Origin: JACTUA01 sp964551875
Lineage (GTDB): Archaea; Halobacteriota; Methanomicrobia; Methanomicrobiales; JACTUA01
Length of the DNA stretch: 64,000 bases
NCBI GenBank assembly: GCA_964551875.1
Contig: CAZKEV010000002.1
Location: 1-64,000, forward strand
Direction: 5' to 3'
Translations under genes and position numbers: made by a program
The notes under the pieces: generated by a model
What the model was told of the DNA's origin: nothing
What the model saw: only the letters and a program-made list of their open reading frames with translations
Database searches by the model: none
Shown: positions 32,303 through 41,553 of the stretch, in pieces
Layout: each line of letters opens with the position of its first letter
Numbering within the stretch: position 1 is the stretch's first letter

Positions 32303-35300
32303 ATGGGTAGGTGGCCTACGGATTTTCCGGGTCTGGTGATCGACCCGAGCCGCCAGTGCGTCGTGAATCAGGTCGAGCTGGCGCGGTTTCCTGTACGGGT
32401 CTGCGAGTGCTTCTCCGAATGCACGAACCCCGGCGCACCCTTCCCCATGCTGACGGAGTGCTTCATCTACGGGGTGCAGCTTGGGGATTTGGACAAGGGG
32501 TGCCCGCTCATCACGGACGGGGCGCTCGGAGTGACCGTAGGATTTCTGGAAGCCCACTTTTTCGTTCGACTCCAGCTTCCGAACGAGGCGGGGGTTGACC
32601 CGGACATCAACTTCCTCCAGGGCGGAGGAGACATTACCAACACGGCCCTCCGGTTCAACCTCTACATCGGGAAGCCCGTCGGCATCTACGAGGTTTACCT
32701 CGTGGACGGAAACGGGCATAGAGCATGGATCTCCTTCGAGCCTGCCGTGGGCTCGATTCTGTGGGTGAACATCCCGCTGGAGGACTTTACCCTTCTCGAT
32801 CCTCCTGACCCCCCGAATCCCGATTTCGACTGGAGCGTCGTCCGGTACATTTACTTCGGCTTCACGAATAACTTCCAGGTGGCCGAGTGCATGATGGCCT
32901 TGGACAACGTGAGGGTCTGCACGAAGGAGCCAATCGGAGGGTTCTCGTTCAACCCCGACACGGAGCCCTACGGGACGAATCCGGATGGAGCCTCCTGCGT
33001 GATGCTGGAGACGTTCGACAGCGAAGCGTCTCTCCGGAAGGTGGAATGCGACGCCCCGGAGCCCGGCCCCCCGACTCCCGAGGATTGCGACAAGTGCGTG
33101 GTCGGGCCGCCGCTCATCGACGGGAACGGGGCCATTCACTTCTGCGTGGACACCATTCCCGAGCCGTTCTACCCCCCGAGCATTCGGTACATCGCCGCCG
33201 CTTTCGCCCTCACCACGGACGTCACCTTCACGATCTACTCCTGGAGGCCAGGGGTGAACGTCAGGGTGATCCTGGTTGATTTCTCTGGCCGCAGGGCGAT
33301 CTACAACCTCGTGGCTATCGGGGGGTCGCAGACGGTCACGGTCAGCCTTCTCGCCTTCACGTATCCCGACGGAGGTTTCGACTTTGCCAACGTGACCGGA
33401 TGGTGGACGATCTTCGGAACGGCGGGGGTCAACTCCAACGACCGCTTCGCGGTGGACGAACTGAGGACGAACGGCGGGGCCATACTCATCAACGACATGA
33501 GCACCCTGGCCGACATCTACTGCGGGTACGATCCGGAGCCCCAGGAACCGAATACGACGATGGAGTGCGAGTGGGTCGCCCTTCTCCCGGTGCTGACGCA
33601 TGTCCCGGCCCCTCCGGGGAACGTGAACTTCGACGCGCTTACGTGGACCGGGCCTCTCACCATTGCGACGGTCAGCCAGCCGTGCGACGACCCCGCCGGG
33701 TACTGGGACCTCGGGTTCGACGACCCCCAGGATCCTTTGGGCAACAATGACGTGCAGATCGGATTCAACCTTCCGGCCCTCCCCCCGTCGCTGATGATGC
33801 GCGAGGCCATTCTGACGTTGTTCGACGAGGCGGGCCGGGAGCTGATGATCCATGTGGCCCCTCCGCTGGTAATCGGGGCCAACGTCATCACGATTGCTCT
33901 GAGTTCAACCCTGGCGGGGCAGCCGACCCTGGAGTCGAAGGGGAAGTTCAACGCCCGCAGGGTCATGTATTGGCAGCTCGGATTCGTAGGGGTGGAGGTC
34001 GATTCCATCGTCTACCCCTTCATCATCAATTTCGAGGGGTTCCAGTTCAGGGCGAACGGGAACGTCACGAAGGCTTTCCTGTTCCAGAACTACGGCATCG
34101 ACCCCGCTACGGGGAAGGTGGACTTCGAGGCCAAGGGGGGTTACTCCTGCTACGAGGACTGGAGACAGGTGAAGGTGGTGCCTGCCGGAACGCAGTTCGA
34201 GTTCCTCGCGGGAGCGGGCGTGACGGTGGACACGGACCCGAACTTCGTCGTAGACAACGTCGGGATTGACCGGGGGAAGATCCCGGTGAACGACGACAGA
34301 TCGGAGCTGCGGGCGGAAGTCTGGATGCCGGGGACCGGGTTCAATCCAGGGTGGAAGGATGGGCACGGTTGGAGCCATCTTGATTTCAGCTACCGGGCGA
34401 GACCCGACTCCCCCGCTCCCGGTGTCCCGTGCGACATGTATTACGTGATCCAGACCGTGCGAGGGCAGACGGCGACGGTCAAGTTCGACAGTCACGCCGG
34501 TGGGACTCCGATTCTTCCTCTCGACCAATGGAGGCAGTTCACCACCGACAGATGGAACATGAACATGCCGATGGGAGACATCCTGTCGGACTTCTGGCGT
34601 CTCTTCCGCGTAGTGAAGGAAAAGACGCCGAACCAGCCGAGGACGGGGACTCCTCCGACGGGCAGGGACCAGTTCATGGGGGACGAACTCGACTTCCTCA
34701 GAGCAAGAACTCACGGCGATGGTAACGACCAGAGTTTCGTCGGAAACTGTGGGAGGCCCACGGTCGAAGCGGTGAGGGACAACGGCCAGTGGGCGTCCAT
34801 CGCCGCCTACGGGGACGACCAGCCCGACCACTTCAACGGGCACGTCCATCACGAAACCGACTGCGGTGTAGCGGCGGGGAACCTGACGGGCGACCCTCCT
34901 CCGGGATGGCCCTTTAGCGGTCTTGGAGAATTATCTCCCTACCACCAGGCGTTCACCGGCTGGATGAAGATCAACAAGCTGGTCGAGGGGCAGGGCGTGA
35001 TGAGCGTCCAGTTCCCGAGGCCCATCAACCTGTCCGCCGAGGTCTTGAATAACCAGTCGTTTTTTCAGATCTTCGCGTACGGGACCAACTTCGGCATGGG
35101 GCTGGATCTGGAAACCATCGCAGACGTGCAGCTGATTCTTCATGACGCCATTGGGGGCACCGCAACCATCAGTCTTGGAACGGGCGCGTTGGGCTCCGGC
35201 CTCCTGGGAGCCCCGCAGGGCTGGAACCCTGCCAACCTGTGGGTAACAAACAGTTTCCATGCGACCAATAACCTCTACGCCATGCTGTTCCGGCTCATAG

Positions 35301-38296
35301 AAAACACGGACGGAGGCATCAACTGGCAGGCCGTTACGGGCTACGAGTTGAAGTCGAACCATGAAGATCCCGACGGCTGGAGGATGTCCAAGACGTGGTT
35401 CTTCCAGGACTGCTACGGTACGTTCATCGCCCCGACCCTCATCTACAACTGGGACAGGTCTACATGGACGAACCTCATCGGGTTCCAGAACCCGTCGAAC
35501 CAGTTCTCCGTGGGCAAGGAGATCGACCCGATGACGACTCCGGTCGTCGCCTTGAACTGCGACCGGACGAAGAAGATCGCCTACTGGGGCATGGACGAGG
35601 ACTGGATCAGGACGGCAGACATCGTCCTGGTCCCCGCCAAGTACAGGGACGATTCCATCGTGGGGATCAATGGAAATCGGGGGTACGATCCCCTCGGGAA
35701 CCCCCTGCCCGGCGTCCTGGAGGCCCTCGCCAGGGACACGCGGGCGTGGTACGGCAACATCGCCTTCCGGGTGCCTCCGTTTGCCGGGTGTCGGAACATC
35801 TGGATGGACTTCTGCTACATCGAGGAGGTGATTTGCCTCGGCGAGGACCTGGAGAAGGCCATCTACGCCTTCTGGGACACGGCATGCCCGTGCTACGGCC
35901 CTCCCCAGGAGATCTCCACCCTGGTCACCCACTACAGGGGGAAAGTTCCGCTGACGAACGAGCCCCTGTCGGGGTGGATGGACCGCATCCTGCCGGATGA
36001 CCGGTTCATCCTTGAGCCGGGGGCGCAGCCGCTTCCGGCGGGATACCCGGAGTCCATCTACTTCGAGTATTGCGCCATCCCCGACTGCGACCAGACGGCG
36101 ACGGACGACACCGATCCCAACTTCACGTTCGTCAGGAGAACGCCGACGTGCTCGCGGCCCGACGACCCGCTGAACACCATGTACGGGTACTACCGCGTCG
36201 AGGTCGAGGTGACCGCCAAGACCCCGATGGTCACGGTGAACTGGGCCGACGTTCTGAACCCCGGAGAGACGCTGGTCAGTGGGGCCATGTCCGGATTGGC
36301 GATCCTTGCGGGGATCGGGGACTCGTACAAGTGGGAATACATCATCAAAACGGCCCAGCTCCAGGCGGGAACGGTGGTCATCACGGGGGCGGCTTGGGCG
36401 GTTGCGCCCCCGGTCACGCTGGTCTCTCCGGCCATCACGATGGACGTGGACTGCGACACGGTTTCCTGGCACACCTTCGGGAGCCAGAACCCCAACGTCT
36501 ACGGCCAGGTGTTCTGGGCGGGAGGAGGAAGATCGGATCCGGTGGTCCCCCCGAACGTGAAGTTGTGGACGAAGGTCTACGCCGGGCCGGGATCGGCGGG
36601 CCTGAGCAAGCGGGAGCAGTACCTCTTCGGGGACGCGACCATCCCCGACACAACGGCAAGCTGGATCTTCCAGCTCGGCGGGACGGGCATCGAGGGCTTC
36701 GCCGTCGGGCTCCCTGTCTGGATCTTCAACACGAACTTTGTGGACAACCCCGCCAGGGCGATCACCGGCCTGGATATCGAGGCCGAGGAAATGATGATCG
36801 ACCCGAACGAGGAGGTCACTGGCCTCTACGGGGTGGTGAAGTCCGTTGACCCGGCTCTGATGAGGGTCGAGGTGGACTTCAACATTCCGACGAACCAGCA
36901 AGTGCGTTTCACCATGCTGGCGATGGCCTGCATCATGGTCGCTCCGGACAAGTCTCGGGGCTACTACTGGGAGGCGAGTCCGGAGCTGGTTGACATCTGC
37001 AAGATCCTTCCGTACCTCGGCGCGGGGAGGGCGGAACTGCGGTGGGGATTCCACTACTGGAACGCGACCAAGTACCCCGCCATCGAGACGCAGGGGGCCG
37101 GGTACATCTGCGACGGGGACGGGGAAAGCTACCTCTACGAGTTCCACGGGGAGGCCGCGAAGGAGATCATCAACCCCGTGGACTGGATGGACCTTTTGTG
37201 CAGCCCGGTGCAGGAGACCAAGCTCTCGAACGACGCCCTGCCTACGCAGGACGACATCCGGGTGTGCGACTACTGCCTGTTCCAGCCGTGCTCCATCGTC
37301 CAGATCGTGGACGAGAACTGCACGGGCAAGGAGGGGGGAGGGCCGGGCTACATCGGATCGGTCGTGCTGACGACGCCCGACGACCCCGGCAAGACATGCG
37401 CCTCCCTCTACGCCGCCGAGGGGCATCTCAAGATCATTCCCGCGATCCCGGCGGCGGTCACCGGATGCGGGCTCATCGACGGGTTCAAGACGACGCGGAG
37501 GGCCAGGGCATTCGTGAAGCCCGACGTGGCCCGGTACGCCTACAGCCCGACCACGAAGGTCGATGCCAACGGAGTCCCGGTGGAGGGGCAGAACTTCGTG
37601 GGGGTGGACTTTGCGACCGGGTTGTTCACCTTCATCCCGGACGTCGTGGTGAGTAACCCCTGCGTCTGTTACAAGGCGCTGAACTCAAGCATCAAGATCG
37701 AGCCGCTGCTTCCCGGCATCTACTTCTTGAAGGGGATCGACAAGAGCGGATGCAAGAGCCCGCCGAGCAAGCCCATCAAGGTCGCGGGGGAATCGACGGA
37801 GCCCGAGGACTGCGGCGTGGGGTTGAGCCCGACCCTCCTGTTCCACAAGACGCTCAATGACGGGGAGCAGGAATACGTAGGGCCGCAAGGGGCGGATCTT
37901 CCCATCGTGGGATCGACCATCAACTTCACCCTCGCCTCCCCGTCGAGGGTGGAATTCCGGGTGTCCTTCTTCGGGTTCGACGTGGTCTGGGGAAGCAAGT
38001 TGGGGAAGGACATGACGGGCTGGACCGAACTCTTGGTGAAGAACCTGCAATCCGGAGCCGTCCATAAGATCATGGACAGGCTCCTCATGGTTCGCGCCCA
38101 GGAGCAGGGCGGCCAGCCGGATGCGGAGGCCGATGGTGGGGCCGGTTCCGTGGGCTCCAGGGTCGTTGACCTCCCGGCGGGGGTCTACGTGTTCGACCTC
38201 ATCATCAGGAACGGTCCCCCGCCGTCCACCGGAAGGACCAGATCCCCCATCGACATCCAGGTCTGGCGGTATGGGGTGTGTATTCCTCCGATGTAG
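32303..38296 (+). CDS. giant 1997-aa Cys-rich adhesin-like tail protein
   Basis: 1997 aa, the longest gene of the window. N-terminus CECFSECTNPGAPFP, then a jelly-roll-like module at about residues 50-205 (VYLVDGNGHRAWISFEP, DNVRVCTKEP) and a second one near 260-395 (CDKCVVGPPLIDGNGAIHFCVD, VRVILVDFSGRRAIYNL). The remainder contains many beta-rich domains, Trp/Tyr-rich stretches and several CxxC pairs. No enzyme signature or signal peptide is visible. It may be a giant receptor-binding protein or tail spike. GAGGTGGACG precedes the ATG. Its size, cysteines and module sharing with the 846-aa gene suggest growth by duplication. Confidence 0.7.
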   Translation: MGRWPTDFPGLVIDPSRQCVVNQVELARFPVRVCECFSECTNPGAPFPMLTECFIYGVQLGDLDKGCPLITDGALGVTVGFLEAHFFVRLQLPNEAGVDPDINFLQGGGDITNTALRFNLYIGKPVGIYEVYLVDGNGHRAWISFEPAVGSILWVNIPLEDFTLLDPPDPPNPDFDWSVVRYIYFGFTNNFQVAECMMALDNVRVCTKEPIGGFSFNPDTEPYGTNPDGASCVMLETFDSEASLRKVECDAPEPGPPTPEDCDKCVVGPPLIDGNGAIHFCVDTIPEPFYPPSIRYIAAAFALTTDVTFTIYSWRPGVNVRVILVDFSGRRAIYNLVAIGGSQTVTVSLLAFTYPDGGFDFANVTGWWTIFGTAGVNSNDRFAVDELRTNGGAILINDMSTLADIYCGYDPEPQEPNTTMECEWVALLPVLTHVPAPPGNVNFDALTWTGPLTIATVSQPCDDPAGYWDLGFDDPQDPLGNNDVQIGFNLPALPPSLMMREAILTLFDEAGRELMIHVAPPLVIGANVITIALSSTLAGQPTLESKGKFNARRVMYWQLGFVGVEVDSIVYPFIINFEGFQFRANGNVTKAFLFQNYGIDPATGKVDFEAKGGYSCYEDWRQVKVVPAGTQFEFLAGAGVTVDTDPNFVVDNVGIDRGKIPVNDDRSELRAEVWMPGTGFNPGWKDGHGWSHLDFSYRARPDSPAPGVPCDMYYVIQTVRGQTATVKFDSHAGGTPILPLDQWRQFTTDRWNMNMPMGDILSDFWRLFRVVKEKTPNQPRTGTPPTGRDQFMGDELDFLRARTHGDGNDQSFVGNCGRPTVEAVRDNGQWASIAAYGDDQPDHFNGHVHHETDCGVAAGNLTGDPPPGWPFSGLGELSPYHQAFTGWMKINKLVEGQGVMSVQFPRPINLSAEVLNNQSFFQIFAYGTNFGMGLDLETIADVQLILHDAIGGTATISLGTGALGSGLLGAPQGWNPANLWVTNSFHATNNLYAMLFRLIENTDGGINWQAVTGYELKSNHEDPDGWRMSKTWFFQDCYGTFIAPTLIYNWDRSTWTNLIGFQNPSNQFSVGKEIDPMTTPVVALNCDRTKKIAYWGMDEDWIRTADIVLVPAKYRDDSIVGINGNRGYDPLGNPLPGVLEALARDTRAWYGNIAFRVPPFAGCRNIWMDFCYIEEVICLGEDLEKAIYAFWDTACPCYGPPQEISTLVTHYRGKVPLTNEPLSGWMDRILPDDRFILEPGAQPLPAGYPESIYFEYCAIPDCDQTATDDTDPNFTFVRRTPTCSRPDDPLNTMYGYYRVEVEVTAKTPMVTVNWADVLNPGETLVSGAMSGLAILAGIGDSYKWEYIIKTAQLQAGTVVITGAAWAVAPPVTLVSPAITMDVDCDTVSWHTFGSQNPNVYGQVFWAGGGRSDPVVPPNVKLWTKVYAGPGSAGLSKREQYLFGDATIPDTTASWIFQLGGTGIEGFAVGLPVWIFNTNFVDNPARAITGLDIEAEEMMIDPNEEVTGLYGVVKSVDPALMRVEVDFNIPTNQQVRFTMLAMACIMVAPDKSRGYYWEASPELVDICKILPYLGAGRAELRWGFHYWNATKYPAIETQGAGYICDGDGESYLYEFHGEAAKEIINPVDWMDLLCSPVQETKLSNDALPTQDDIRVCDYCLFQPCSIVQIVDENCTGKEGGGPGYIGSVVLTTPDDPGKTCASLYAAEGHLKIIPAIPAAVTGCGLIDGFKTTRRARAFVKPDVARYAYSPTTKVDANGVPVEGQNFVGVDFATGLFTFIPDVVVSNPCVCYKALNSSIKIEPLLPGIYFLKGIDKSGCKSPPSKPIKVAGESTEPEDCGVGLSPTLLFHKTLNDGEQEYVGPQGADLPIVGSTINFTLASPSRVEFRVSFFGFDVVWGSKLGKDMTGWTELLVKNLQSGAVHKIMDRLLMVRAQEQGGQPDAEADGGAGSVGSRVVDLPAGVYVFDLIIRNGPPPSTGRTRSPIDIQVWRYGVCIPPM

Positions 38297-38305
38297 GAGC
38301 GGGGC

Positions 38306-38515
38306 ATGAACAAGCCGAACACACGGGTAGTCTGGGTGGTCTACAGCGAGGGATCGGGGGCGGTGCAGGCCCTCTACTTCCGCGACCCGAAGACAGTGAA
38401 GCAGGGCTACGGGATCATCAAGACAGTTTTGGATGAGAGGGCCATTCAGAAACCCCACCATCTTCGTGTGGTTGGGGAGAAGGTCGTCAGCGTTCTTGCC
38501 CTGGGAGGAATCTGA
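38306..38515 (+). CDS. small basic protein after the giant adhesin
   Basis: 69 aa; ATG preceded by AGGAGCGGGGC. Pattern of beta strands and a helix (VVWVVYSEGSGAVQALYFRD). Not recognised. It could be a fibre chaperone or a regulator; tight spacing (9 bases) to the giant gene supports co-expression. Confidence 0.55.
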   Translation: MNKPNTRVVWVVYSEGSGAVQALYFRDPKTVKQGYGIIKTVLDERAIQKPHHLRVVGEKVVSVLALGGI

Positions 38516-38521
38516 AAAGGA

Positions 38522-38550
38522 TTGAAATAAAAGAGCGGCTCTGATACGAT
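38522..38550 (+). promoter_or_regulatory. promoter of a single-gene unit
   Basis: TTGAAA (38522-38527), 17 bases, TACGAT (38545-38550). Followed by a hairpin leader, CGATC-TTTTT-GATCG (38564-38578), and AGGAGG before the next ATG. Confidence 0.5.
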
Positions 38551-38598
38551 TTCTTGCGTCAAGCGATCTTTTTGATCGAATCGAATAGGAGGACGCTC

Positions 38599-38862
38599 AT
38601 GGCACCGCCCCTCATCACCGAAGACATCGTGTTCCAGCACATCTCCAGCCCGTTGGGCAACCCCGGCTCGCCGTTCGACAAGGCCCTGGCGATGCGGGAC
38701 CAGATCGTCGTGGGCTTCATCCAGAAGATCAACCGCCTCCCCTACCGTTCCCTCGGCGGCGGCATCCTGTCCGACCTCTGGGGCAACGAGGTGAAGGCCA
38801 ACAACGCCGCGATCTTCCCCGGCATGGGCAACTTCGGGCCGGGCGGCGGGCCGCTTTCGTAG
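38599..38862 (+). CDS. 87-aa protein with its own promoter and terminator
   Basis: 87 aa; ATG at 38599, seven bases after a perfect AGGAGG. The product is neutral with a Gly/Pro-rich end (GMGNFGPGGGPLS). It has its own promoter, hairpin leader and terminator, so it is likely made in large amounts or with special timing, as decoration or small structural proteins often are. Not recognised by pattern. Confidence 0.7.
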   Translation: MAPPLITEDIVFQHISSPLGNPGSPFDKALAMRDQIVVGFIQKINRLPYRSLGGGILSDLWGNEVKANNAAIFPGMGNFGPGGGPLS

Positions 38863-38892
38863 CAAGCGCTACACGTACATCCGATAAGGGAG

Positions 38893-38920
38893 TGGGCGGA
38901 GGACGGTCTCCGCCCATTTT
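38893..38920 (+). terminator. intrinsic terminator after the 87-aa gene
   Basis: TGGGCGGA (38893-38900) pairs with TCCGCCCA (38909-38916) and is followed by TTTT. Confidence 0.85.
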
Positions 38921-38935
38921 CCTATAGGGGCGATC

Positions 38936-39868
38936 ATGAAGAAAGCCCTGATCGTAGGGATCAACCGCTACCCCTCTTCGCCCCTCAAGGGGTGCGTGAA
39001 CGACGTCGAGGACTGGCACAAGCTTCTCGCGTCCCTCGGGAAGTACCCCGCCGACAACATCCGGGCGGTGTGCGACGAGCGGGCCACGACCCAGGGCATC
39101 CGGGACCGCATGGCGTGGCTCAAGGAGGGCCTGAAGGGGCCGGGCGACGAGGTGTTCTTCGCCTTCTCAGGTCACGGTTCTCAAGTGAGAGACCGTGGTA
39201 GCCTCGATGAACTTGCCGACAACCTTGACGAGATCCTCGTGCCTGTGGACATCGATTGGAACACCAGGGTCATCACGGACGACGACATCGGGGAGTGGCT
39301 CAAGGGATTCCCGAAGGGGACCAGGATCACGGTCGTCCTCGACTGCTGCCACTCGGGCACGGGGACCAGGGAGATGAGGCCTCCCCAGGAAAACCCGCAC
39401 TACAAGGCCGACCGCTACCTTCCCCCGCCCCTCGACATCTTCCTCCGTTCCGAGGGACTTGCCACGCGGAAGGGAGTGGAGATTGGAGTCAAGATCGGGC
39501 GCGGTCACGGCAAGCGGAATGGTTGGCGGGAGGCCAAGGCGAACGGCAAGAAAAAGAGCCTGTTCTGGTGGAAGAATCCCTGCTTGAAGCCCAAGCCTGC
39601 CACGATTTCCACTCCCGTCGCCACGATGAACCACGTTCTCATCTCCGGGTGCAGGAGTGACCAGACCAGCGCCGACGCCCTCATCAATGGGCGGTACAAC
39701 GGGGCGCTCACCTGCTACCTGGCGACAGCCATGCGGCTGATGCAGGGGAAGTCGATCCGAGAGGTACACGCGCTGGCGCGGAAGTCGATCTTGGACGCGG
39801 GGTACACGCAGGATTCACAGTTGGAAGGCCCCGAAAGCCTTCTGACCCATCCGGTATTCATGGTATAA
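38936..39868 (+). CDS. caspase-like cysteine protease (metacaspase, peptidase C14 type)
   Basis: 310 aa. KKALIVGINRYPSSPLKGCVNDV starts the p20 fold. The catalytic His is His80 in AFSGHGSQV and the catalytic Cys is Cys138 in VVLDCCHSGTG; the DxCHSG motif is typical of metacaspases and orthocaspases. A p10-like part follows (MNHVLISGCRSDQTSADALI). Cleavage would be after basic residues (family knowledge). No pro-domain is present. The gene lies alone between a terminator and a palindrome inside the fibre cassette. Phage-encoded members are rare; roles in lysis, host killing or virion maturation are open. The start follows GGGGCGATC. Confidence 0.88.
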   Translation: MKKALIVGINRYPSSPLKGCVNDVEDWHKLLASLGKYPADNIRAVCDERATTQGIRDRMAWLKEGLKGPGDEVFFAFSGHGSQVRDRGSLDELADNLDEILVPVDIDWNTRVITDDDIGEWLKGFPKGTRITVVLDCCHSGTGTREMRPPQENPHYKADRYLPPPLDIFLRSEGLATRKGVEIGVKIGRGHGKRNGWREAKANGKKKSLFWWKNPCLKPKPATISTPVATMNHVLISGCRSDQTSADALINGRYNGALTCYLATAMRLMQGKSIREVHALARKSILDAGYTQDSQLEGPESLLTHPVFMV

Positions 39869-39871
39869 CTA

Positions 39872-39886
39872 CGCAAACGGTTTGCG
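39872..39886. repeat. palindrome copy C, CGCAAAC-G-GTTTGCG
   Basis: Perfect 7-bp arms around a single base, followed by AAAAGGAG and an ATG 15 bases further. It sits between the metacaspase gene and the next structural gene. Confidence 0.8.
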
Positions 39887-39900
39887 AAAAGGAGATCTCG

Positions 39901-40764
39901 ATGAGTCGCTACTACGCCCCGACCGATAAAACCGTCCGGGGGAACCTCTTGGACGACTTGCAGGCCGACAAGGAAGCCATCGCCGCAGCGTTCGAGGGGG
40001 TCCAGGACGAAGAGAAGATGATGGACGCGGGAGGGGCGGGTGTGGGTTACATCCACTTCCTCACCCAGCCCAACGCCGAGGACGCCTTCTCCGTGGACGG
40101 GCAGATCTACCGCTTCTTCACGGGATCGCCTCCGAGGCCCCCGCGTCCGCCGTGGAGGCCGCCGTGGAGGCCGATCCCCCGACCCCGCGAGCCCTTCCTG
40201 CCGAGGGAGATCCTCCCGAGGGAGATTCCCCCGGACGAGTTCGACGTGGGGATCATCATCGGGCTCACCGTCGAGGAGACCATCGACCACGCCGCTGCCG
40301 CAATCGAGGGGAACATCTACACGGGCGTCCGGGGCATCCGGGCGGTCAACGGGGCCGGGCCGGTCCTGCTCCTGGCGGCTCGATGGGCAGGGGCCGACTC
40401 CAACTTCCCGATCGAAGAGAGCACGGCAGGGGTCCGCATGGTGGTGGGTGAGAGCGAGGCGCGGAGCGCGGCGGAGCCCCGCCAGAGGAAGGTCGTCACC
40501 TGCAACTACGCCATGAACGACCGGGACATCGCGGCCCTGGCGACGCCGTGCGAGATCCCGATCATGTGCTGCATCGCCAGCACGGCCCCGCAGTTCGGGG
40601 GGGCGATCATCCTGCGGGGAATGGGCCTCAACGTGGTCCCCTTCACGGCGGACATCGGCTTCGGCGTCCGCCAGATCGGGGACGAGCTCTGGATCATCAC
40701 GGTTCACGACCTGGGTGGGGTCATCCTGGAAGGCGACTCCATGCTCGTGACTGCGTGGACGTAG
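39901..40764 (+). CDS. fibre/decoration protein with shared N-terminal anchor segment
   Basis: 287 aa. The N-terminus YYAPTDKTVRGNLLDDLQADKE, ending AAFEGVQD, matches those of the proteins starting at 40794 and 41879, so the first 40 residues probably dock to a common partner. A Pro/Arg-rich stretch (about residues 79-112) forms a stiff linker. The C-terminal domain of about 170 aa is beta-rich with CNYAMNDRD and two Cys. AAAAGGAG precedes the ATG and comes directly from the palindrome. Confidence 0.72.
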   Translation: MSRYYAPTDKTVRGNLLDDLQADKEAIAAAFEGVQDEEKMMDAGGAGVGYIHFLTQPNAEDAFSVDGQIYRFFTGSPPRPPRPPWRPPWRPIPRPREPFLPREILPREIPPDEFDVGIIIGLTVEETIDHAAAAIEGNIYTGVRGIRAVNGAGPVLLLAARWAGADSNFPIEESTAGVRMVVGESEARSAAEPRQRKVVTCNYAMNDRDIAALATPCEIPIMCCIASTAPQFGGAIILRGMGLNVVPFTADIGFGVRQIGDELWIITVHDLGGVILEGDSMLVTAWT

Positions 40765-40781
40765 GCGCACACGGTGTGCGC
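40765..40781. other. intergenic hairpin GCGCACA-CGG-TGTGCGC
   Basis: Perfect 7-bp inverted repeat with a 3-base loop starting at the base after the stop codon, with the ribosome site GGAGGGG of the next gene directly behind it. Similar in placement to the CGCAAA-type palindromes but different in sequence. It lacks a T run. Confidence 0.6.
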
Positions 40782-40793
40782 GGAGGGGCATGA

Positions 40794-41552
40794 ATGACCG
40801 TTCAGAACTTCTATGTCCGTGGAGACAAGTCGATCATCAGCAACGTCATCGACGAGTTCGAGAGCGAGCGCAATCGTGTCCAGACCGCCTTCCAGGGGGT
40901 CCAGGACAAGTTCGACTCCGGGGGAGGAAGCGGAGGGGGGACGCGGATCGTAGGAAACGACGTAACTCTGACGGCGGGGTACTTCCAGTTTACGGTCCCG
41001 CTGGACGCCGGAAACATCAACAGGTACTGCCGGATCGGAGGCCCTCTATCCTACGGCAGGCAACAGATCCACTTCACCGGGAACCAGAGCGTCCTGCGAC
41101 TGGGGGCGTGCTCGTCCGACGGTGACGCCTTCACGGAGGACTCCGATGGGATCGTCGTCTACAAGGAGAGCTCCAACTTCCTCGCGAGGATCAAGGCTGA
41201 TCGGTTCGGACTCACCCGCTGCACGGACTCGGCGCTCTACTTCTTCCGGGTGGACCCGAGCGCCCTGTACTACAGGGCGGACCCCCCCGGAGGGGCGGTA
41301 CACTTCCGGGTCGATCGCGTCACGGGCATGATGAGCCTGGGGCACGACGCCCCTGTCTCCGGCCTGGACATCTACCCGGACGCGGGGGGCGTGGACAAGG
41401 GATTCATCACGCTCAGGGAGCTGGCGGGGGGTCTCCCGCTGGCAGCGGCGAACGCCGTGGCTCTCGGGGCGAAGGACGACGGACTGGGCAAGACCCAGTT
41501 GGTGGTCAGGTTCCAGAGCGGTGCTGAGGTGCCACTGGCGACGGAGGCGTAG
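40794..41552 (+). CDS. fibre protein with shared N-terminal anchor segment
   Basis: 252 aa, start after CGGAGGGGC. The N-terminus (FYVRGDKSIISNVIDEFESE, ending TAFQGVQD) matches the anchor of the neighbouring genes. A Gly/Ser linker (GGGSGGGT) follows, then a beta-rich fibre body ending FITLRELAGGLPLAAANAVALG. The C-terminal GLGKTQLVVRFQSGAEVPLATE resembles fibre tip strands found in many phage fibres. Confidence 0.72.
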   Translation: MTVQNFYVRGDKSIISNVIDEFESERNRVQTAFQGVQDKFDSGGGSGGGTRIVGNDVTLTAGYFQFTVPLDAGNINRYCRIGGPLSYGRQQIHFTGNQSVLRLGACSSDGDAFTEDSDGIVVYKESSNFLARIKADRFGLTRCTDSALYFFRVDPSALYYRADPPGGAVHFRVDRVTGMMSLGHDAPVSGLDIYPDAGGVDKGFITLRELAGGLPLAAANAVALGAKDDGLGKTQLVVRFQSGAEVPLATEA

Positions 41553-41553
41553 G

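Noticed and set aside
38936..39868. Metacaspase as a decayed or truncated gene
   Set aside because: Length, both catalytic residues and the p10-like end are intact and the reading frame is clean.
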